Part shown: piece by piece, positions 58,205-64,000 of the stretch
How the letters are laid out: each line of letters opens with the position of its first letter
Numbering within the stretch: position 1 is the first letter of the stretch
From: Pohlia nutans
Lineage: Eukaryota; Streptophyta; Bryopsida; Bryales; Mniaceae
NCBI GenBank assembly: GCA_022496805.1
Contig: CM040099.1
Location: 16,084,531 to 16,148,530, forward strand
Direction of reading: 5' to 3'
Length of the DNA stretch: 64,000 bases
Position numbers and translations under genes: made by a program
The notes under the pieces: generated by a model
What the model saw: the letters and a program-made list of their open reading frames with translations, nothing else
Told to the model about the DNA's origin: nothing
The model's database searches: none

Positions 58205-59515
58205 ATGGGAAATACTAGTGGATGCTTGCGCCAATTCAAAGATTTGCGATTGTTTGGTACTTCTTGTACGATGGATGATTCGAGCAACATGTCAGATTTT
58301 GCTTCCGTGACACTTACGGGTGAATTTGATTATGCAACCGGTTCAACATCACATTTCTCAGTAGTGGAGGAGCAAATCGAGCAGTCCAAGGCTCATTGGA
58401 GCACGTTGGTGGATCATTCGGGTGACACGGAAGAAGAGGAAGTGGAAGTGGGCTTTGAAGTAAGTAATAAACGTGAGTTCCGAGCTCTTCAGAGGCATTG
58501 CACTTGGGGTGCTTTCTTTGGAAATTTCAGTGGTGATGGGATGTCGACGGGTTCTAGGAAGGATTATGGTGGGTTGGTGATAGGGAAGAAGTTTGCAGAG
58601 GGTGGCCAAGCTGAGCTTTTTGAAGCCCATATCAAATGGAATCATCCATGGAATGTAGAGATGGATGGGAAGGAGTCACGTGAGTTTGTACTGAAGGTGT
58701 TCAAGAAGGGAACTTATTTAAAACATTTGAAGTCCCAATTGCCCCAAGGATTACTGCTAGAGAGAACAAGAGCATATGATCGACTACCTAAACCTAAAAT
58801 ATTTCCACAGTGGACTTCTTTGGTATATATGGGGATATTGTTGAGGGATGGAAGATTTGCATTCCTCATGAGAAAAGATTATTGTGATTTGCATACTCTA
58901 ATTGAGCAACACATGAAATTGAGAAGTGGTGGAGACTGTGGACCATTTTCAAAAGAGGAAGCGGAATACATCATGTATTTTGTGGCATTGGGGGTGGCTT
59001 GGTTGCACGATCGTAACATTGTTCACAGAGACTTGAAGGCATCAAATGTCCTTGTTCGTCAAATCGGAAGTAGATGGGGTTATTATGTGGCAGACTATGA
59101 ATGCTCTATTGGAGTTGTGGGCACAGGTTTTTTTAGAGCGCCCGAGATATTACAGGCATGTAAAGAGAGAAAGATCAATGAGAGGCCTGAGTTGTTTTCA
59201 AGAGCAGCAGATGTTTATAGCTATGCAATGACTTGCTATGAAATCTTGACGGGGAAGCTTCCACTTGAAGATCATCCATCGAAGGGTAGCCCCTCTTCAT
59301 TGATTGATCTTGTGGTCAATCAAGGCCTCCGTCCGGAGGTACCTAAATATGTTGAGGATTGGACACGTGGACTATTGGTTACATGTTGGCAAGCTGATCC
59401 TGCATCAAGACCTACAATTGGAGAAATATTGGATGTATTTTCAACTAATTCAACAGAAGTTAGAAGTTTTAGATATACGATGAAAAAGGTATATGGCAAG
59501 AACATTAGATGTTAG
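58205..59515 (+). CDS. Intronless protein kinase with N-myristoylation motif and DYE in place of DFG
   Basis: 436-residue Ser/Thr/Tyr-kinase-like protein. MGNTSGC at the N-terminus is a good N-myristoylation site with a Cys for palmitoylation, so a membrane location is inferred. After a ~120-residue acidic, Ser-rich region comes the kinase domain: Gly-rich loop GKKFAEGGQAELF (127-139), ATP-site Lys164 in FVLKVFK, HRDLKASN at 274-281 with catalytic Asp276 and Asn281, DYE at 297-299 where DFG is expected, APE at 312-314, Asp-V-YSYA in helix F and ASRPTI near the end. The Mg-binding Asp297 is kept, so activity is possible. Such intronless kinases form large families in mosses (from memory). The leader region upstream is duplicated, and a relic of a paralogue's 3' flank lies at 46.9 kb. 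Confidence 0.85.
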   Translation: MGNTSGCLRQFKDLRLFGTSCTMDDSSNMSDFASVTLTGEFDYATGSTSHFSVVEEQIEQSKAHWSTLVDHSGDTEEEEVEVGFEVSNKREFRALQRHCTWGAFFGNFSGDGMSTGSRKDYGGLVIGKKFAEGGQAELFEAHIKWNHPWNVEMDGKESREFVLKVFKKGTYLKHLKSQLPQGLLLERTRAYDRLPKPKIFPQWTSLVYMGILLRDGRFAFLMRKDYCDLHTLIEQHMKLRSGGDCGPFSKEEAEYIMYFVALGVAWLHDRNIVHRDLKASNVLVRQIGSRWGYYVADYECSIGVVGTGFFRAPEILQACKERKINERPELFSRAADVYSYAMTCYEILTGKLPLEDHPSKGSPSSLIDLVVNQGLRPEVPKYVEDWTRGLLVTCWQADPASRPTIGEILDVFSTNSTEVRSFRYTMKKVYGKNIRC

Positions 59516-59651
59516 TATTACATTGAGGTTTTGAAGTATTTAAGGTGTTGCATATTAAATTGCTTGAATGATTTTAGATGTGCGAATCTTACATCTTCAA
59601 TATATATTAGAGGTTTTTTTGTTCTCAACAAAAGCAATAAAGAAAATTTTA

Positions 59652-59725
59652 AAATTAATTCCGTTGACGAGGTTCTCGGAGAGGGTTTTTACGTGAGAAA
59701 ATTGTAAAGAAAATTCGTCGGCGTC
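59652..59725 (+). repeat. Dispersed repeat with GACGAGG...GAGAGGGTTTTTAC
   Basis: Found here and in reverse orientation at 24841-24935 and 25292-25375. It ends in CGTCGGCGTC-like sequence. Nature unknown. Confidence 0.5.
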
Positions 59726-59847
59726 CGGGTAGTAGTTGTCATTGTCGGCGACTTGGTTTGTTTTAGGGTTTCGTTTGTTGGTTGTTTTGCAACCCGTGTT
59801 TGTGTTGAAGGACATTGGCGATTGGCTTGTGATGGCAAATGAAAATT

Positions 59848-60057
59848 CTAACTACAGCAATGGATGCGGTAGCAACGGCATCTGCAAAGGCGGGTGCAAG
59901 TTATCACCGAGAGTGCGACGCTAAACGCTGTTGCTCACGAAAGCCGTGGGCAACAAGAATCTGGCGTTGCTGGATCGCAGGCAGAACGAGTATCTCCGCC
60001 TTGGGGTCAGACTAAGTACGCGGCTACAATGGCCTCACATACACACTTAGTTACGCT
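59848..60057 (+). other. Possible exon or exon relic, unrecognised
   Basis: A GC-richer stretch after a TTTTAGGGTTTCG promoter-like motif. From ATG 59860 one frame reads MDAVATASAKAGASYHREC, then the coding-like sequence continues in another frame as LLLTKAVGNKNLALLDRRQN and EYLRLGVRLS; a donor-like GTAATTAC follows at about 60058. It needs a frameshift to make one protein, so it is either a relic or my frames are wrong. Confidence 0.25.
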
Positions 60058-61492
60058 GGTAATTACATATTCTTGCTCTGTTTTTTGCATCATTACATTA
60101 ACGCCCCCGCCCATTGATCATCATCACCTCATTCGTCCACTTCAAATCCCTTCAAAACAAATTTTGTTTTCAAATTTCAAACCCTCACTGCATTCATTCA
60201 ATTCATTCCTCCGGTCAGTTAGTGCAATCCGTTTTCATTCCCTCTGTTTTGTTGCTGATGCTGGTGCCATCTTCATCTCGCCCTCTGCGAGTGATTGATG
60301 TTTTTGTCCACACTTGAGCTCATTAGTTTAGCTTCAACAAATCCACGCTTAGTTGGTAATTAGGTGATGGCCAGGGTTTTAGGGTTGCTCGACATGGGGG
60401 ATGTTCTTCATCTCGCCATGTGTGAGTGATGGATGTGTTTTTCGACACTTGAGCTCATGTTTGGACTGATAATTACATATTATTGTTCTACGTTTTGAGT
60501 TCTTTTTTAATGTTCCAGAAGCGGCTCTGTCTCTTCATCTGGCTGAGGTTCAAAATCCGTGGGTAGAAAATACTCTAATAAGTGAATCTCGAATGGGGAA
60601 TGTTTTGCAATGAATGGAAGTGACTTGGTCATTTACTACATCTTTTATGCCTTGGTCATGTTGTCTTTGATGGTTCTAAAGGTGTTCGTACATGATGAAG
60701 TATAGATGGATTAGCATATTGATTCTAAATCTATCCCAATTTGAATCATAATTTTTGAAGTTATATTGAATAAGTTATGAATTTTGGAAGTTGTATTCAA
60801 TACACTATGAATTTTCAAAGTCAAAAGTTTAGATTGCTATGTGTGATAGTAGATTTGGGCTAAAATTGACAATGAATATGCCTTAAAGGAACTTAAAATA
60901 AATGTAATTCCCTCAAATGAGGTAAGTTCAAGTAGTGCTTCATAGTCATAACTATTAGACTAGTGATTGTTGGTTTTGACTATTTTAGCATGTGTGCTTG
61001 GATTTAGAGGTTCAGTTTGTTCCAGAGAACATCATAGATTATGACATTCATTTCGTTTACGGTTGTGTGTAGCCTCGCACAACCCTAGTTATTTAAATAG
61101 CTTCTTCAACAAAATGTTCACACACCTTGTGTTTGTGATTAGGAAGGATCTTAGGGGTGATGTCCTAGACATTCTAATTTCCATTGAAGCATGTACACCC
61201 ATTATCCTCATTAATCCGATCTACACTAACAATTTACTCAAGGATATATTGTAATTTTTCTACGCAAGGCAAGATTCAAAATTTTGGTCCAACTTATCTA
61301 AAAGAAAATCCATAAACATACTTGGTAAAAATCATCATCCTAAATAAAAAAATTATAGTCATTATAAAACAATTAGTGCATCTCAGATTAAATAGGATAA
61401 GTGGTGTAGTTATAACTCGTACTACAAAATGTCTACATGAAAATCAAATGCAAAGAATTCATAACCGTTCTCAGTTTTGATGGACACCATCT
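60058..61492. other. Non-coding stretch with a ~140-bp direct duplication
   Basis: CTTCATCTCGCCCTCTGCGA at 60269 and CTTCATCTCGCCATGTGTGA at 60408, each followed by GTGATKGATG and CACTTGAGCTCAT, are direct copies 139 bp apart. The rest is AT-rich with no supported gene. Confidence 0.45.
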
Positions 61493-61496
61493 TTAA

Positions 61497-62075
61497 CCCC
61501 TAAACATCCCAGGGGTTCCTTGAATTGACAGTTTGAGAAAAATCATTATAATCAACCATTTAGAAGAATATTTCCAAATTGTTGTACGAATGAAAGTTGT
61601 AGATATTGAATTTTAAGTTCCATTCGTATGGTTAGATTCACCAATGCAATCATTGATATTTTATTCTAAAATTTCAAAGTTATAATTAAAATTTCCTTCT
61701 AAATTTGATTACAAACAAAATATTAACATCTTTTGAGTAAAATTTGTTGGAATGAATTTGAAATGACATACTCTTGAAATGGTGGTTTTTTGAAAATTTT
61801 GTGTTACTTCAATTTGCGACCTCATTTCAGCAAGCCCACTTTTGAACAAAAATCAATGCAATTTTGGCTTGGTCAATTGCTTGACATACTTCCACATTTG
61901 TAATGTAAAAAAACATATGTACTCTAGTAACACCAAATCCAACCATTAGATAGGACAACAACTTCATAAAATATTTTCAAAATATTGAATAAGTTTCATC
62001 CATGAAGTGATGTGAGTGTAGTGTGAGTTGGAATCCGTTCGCAGTCTAGAAATTGGACGCTGGGATGTTTAGGGG
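61497..62075 (+). mobile_element. Family C TTAA element, copy C2 (full length)
   Basis: 579 bp, flanked by TTAA at 61493-61496 and 62076-62079, with ends CCCCTAAACATCCCAGG and GCTGGGATGTTTAGGGG. Matches C1 along its length. Confidence 0.8.
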
Positions 62076-62456
62076 TTAAGATAGTTATAATTGAATTATT
62101 ATGATTCTTAGATTTATGATTCACATAAATAATAAATTTCTTTCATAAAGAATACATCAAAACTTGCTATTGATTCAAAATGAACCAAAAAAATCATCTT
62201 ATCATAGTCAATACACTCCAAATGAATGTTCACAATTGGCAAAAAATAATAAAGTACCATTTGACTTCTCGAAAAAAGACTTCAAAAAGCCAAAACCTTC
62301 ATATCATACTCTACGGAATGCACATTTTATAAACATCATGAGAAAAGTTGGGCTAGACTATTTTGGTGCCATTTTGACACCGAAGGCTATATACAGGTCA
62401 TTTTAGTGTCATATTCATACTAGGTTGGTATGGAGGTTGGCACCAAATTATCTTAA

Positions 62457-62993
62457 CCCTTTGACGCTCCTGCGTTCAATATATGGACGACGAACAGACT
62501 GCTACCTTTCCCAACACTACATCTTGTACAGTTTTTCATCCATCCAAAATTCTCTTAGCTCTTGTGCTAGTTGACTATTATTTGGACGGTATGGATCTTC
62601 AAAATAACATATTGTGATTTTTTGAAAAAAAAAAGAATTGGTTTATGTCAAGTTTCATTCTTAGTTCAAAAAGTGAGACCTTAAACATGATTTTTCAAAA
62701 TAAGTAGAATCAAATAATGGAAACCATATCATCTTGTAATGCACGTTATTCCATTATCGTTGCCATTTTTTATTACAAAGATGAGTTAATTTTGGTTTTT
62801 AAATGAATTTCAAGAGAACCTTTCAAAATTCATTAATAAATATTAATAAATAATTTGATGAATCCAACCGTACAGATGCAAGCTTCACATTGACATTTAC
62901 AACTTTGCTTTGTGTATCAACTCCATTTTTGCTTTTCATCAAACATTTTATAACAAATCTTTGAAAATAGTGTTGAATCGGGACGTTAAAGGG
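62457..62993 (+). mobile_element. Family D TTAA element, copy D2
   Basis: 537 bp, flanked by TTAA at 62453-62456 and 62994-62997, with ends CCCTTTGACGCTCC and GGACGTTAAAGGG. The right TTAA is at the same time the left TTAA of E2. Confidence 0.85.
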
Positions 62994-62997
62994 TTAA

Positions 62998-63539
62998 CCC
63001 CTAAGTGACCGAACGACCATTTTATGGTCGCCGTCCTTTTCTTATGGGCTGCCCGAGATGAAAAAAAAAACTTTTTTAAAAAATAAAAAATATTTTCAGA
63101 TAGGAAATCAAGTCTACTTTCCAACCCAATTTGAATCATGCCAATCCGAGTTAAACTTCATCAAGGAGAAATTTTCAAAGACAAACACCTCAACATTGTC
63201 CTAGTGTTACAAAACTTACTATTTCAGGAAAGTAATGATGTTCCCTCTTTCTAAAATTTTGCTTTTTTGAACTTTAGAATAGAATGTCTAGTTTCAACTA
63301 ATCATACCAAATTTCAAATTCTAAAAATAAAATTTGTAATTTTGGTGAATATTCAACAATAAATGCTTTTAATTCGTTTAATGAGTATCCAAAACATTTT
63401 TTTTAAAGTTTGACAGTACGGATAATTACTATACGTCGTGCTTCTCATTTTCTCTTTTGGACCAAACTTCATTGAAGTTATAGAAGCAACATTTATAACA
63501 CATTTAGGTTTTGCCCTTACCCCCACTGTCATTTAGGGG
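62998..63539 (-). mobile_element. Family E TTAA element, copy E2
   Basis: 542 bp, flanked by TTAA at 62994-62997 (shared with D2) and 63540-63543, with ends CCCCTAAGTGACCG and CTGTCATTTAGGGG. It is in reverse orientation to E1 and similar along the whole length. Confidence 0.85.
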
Positions 63540-63833
63540 TTAATTGCAATTCAATGCACCATTATGGCACCATGTTCACATGCCTTGAGTTCTTGATGAT
63601 ACAACATGGATTGATTACTTATTTATTTTAAAAAGACCTTTATATCATACGTGAAAGTCTAACACAAGTCCCTACTCTCAAATTTTCAATTTCAAATTGA
63701 AACTACTTTGCCATAAAGATCTAATAAGCTTACTCAAATGATGACCACAATGCACTCACTCAACTCCATGTAAGGCACCCCCAAAAGTACAATGGACATA
63801 TATAAGGTGAATGACCCAATAACCGTGTACTAT

Positions 63834-64000
63834 AAACCAACAATATCTCCAACAGGTGTTCACCGAAAGCTTCTAATTCTATACCAGTACTAGATTTGCA
63901 TGAAAAGCTTAAACCAACAATATCTCCAACAGGTGTTCATTGAAAGCTTCTAATTCTATACAAGTAAAAGATTCGCATGAAAAGCTTAAACCAACAATAT
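63834..64000. repeat. 77-bp tandem array running off the window end
   Basis: Units start with AAACCAACAATATCTCC at 63834, 63911 and 63988, a period of 77 bp. The first two complete units differ at a few positions. The array continues beyond the window. Confidence 0.85.

Noticed and set aside
57745..58290. 181-residue open frame on the minus strand, upstream of and overlapping the kinase start
   Set aside because: No recognised domain, overlaps the duplicated leader and the kinase N-terminus; more likely chance antisense frame.

Overview
This is nuclear DNA of a land plant. The genes are split by spliceosomal introns with gt/ag borders, and the products are plant types: the tubulin-directed phosphatase PHS1, plastid- and mitochondrion-targeted enzymes, PEX11 and AlkB-homologue-2. 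The AT-rich composition, the intronless TPR protein and the moss-like myristoylated kinase point, less firmly, to a bryophyte and probably a moss. I can support about ten protein genes, one tRNA, one decayed gene and a large set of small transposons. For the eight multi-exon models whose start and stop are both in the window, I placed every splice junction by eye and the summed exon lengths are multiples of three.

Layout. 189-3653 (+): 3' part of PHS1. 5290-11412 (-): eight-exon 4-hydroxybenzoate polyprenyltransferase (COQ2/PPT1, ubiquinone synthesis). 13887-17428 (-): three-exon organellar GNAT acetyltransferase, divergent from 17854-21915 (+), a seven-exon low-molecular-weight protein tyrosine phosphatase-like protein with Ser at the nucleophile position. 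22521-23645 (-): intronless protein of ten tandem TPRs. 23646-35534: about 12 kb of almost pure repeats. 35535-35617 (-): tRNA-Leu(UAA). 35858-37421 (+): PEX11. 38042-38912 (+): small unrecognised gene. 40541-43271 (-): four-exon predicted plastid membrane protein. 44166-45343 (+): ALKBH2 DNA-repair dioxygenase, followed by a 1-kb satellite. 49193-52057 (-): decayed GMI1/DMS3-like (SMC-hinge-associated) gene. 58205-59515 (+): intronless, probably N-myristoylated protein kinase with DYE in place of DFG. The end of the window is again repeats. The genes do not form a pathway; they look like independent housekeeping genes in a repeat-rich segment.

Mobile DNA. The most striking feature is the number of short non-autonomous DNA transposons whose class can be read from their ends. 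At least seven families (A-G, about two dozen copies, roughly 11-12 kb by my count) sit between two copies of TTAA and begin CCCY..., the signature of the piggyBac superfamily, which is not a superfamily usually associated with plants. Some lie back to back and share one TTAA. A 1.36-kb fold-back element with purine/pyrimidine arms is also flanked by TTAA. There are also hAT-like elements with perfect 8-bp target duplications (three copies), PIF/Harbinger-like elements with TAA/TTA duplications, a 941-bp Tc1/mariner fold-back element flanked by TA whose two arms both carry the transposase C-terminus in opposite orientation, and a dead Ty1/copia fragment. Many copies lie inside introns.

Limits. 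Assignments rest on reading by eye and remembered family motifs. No database search was run, and family names for repeats (A-P) are local labels.
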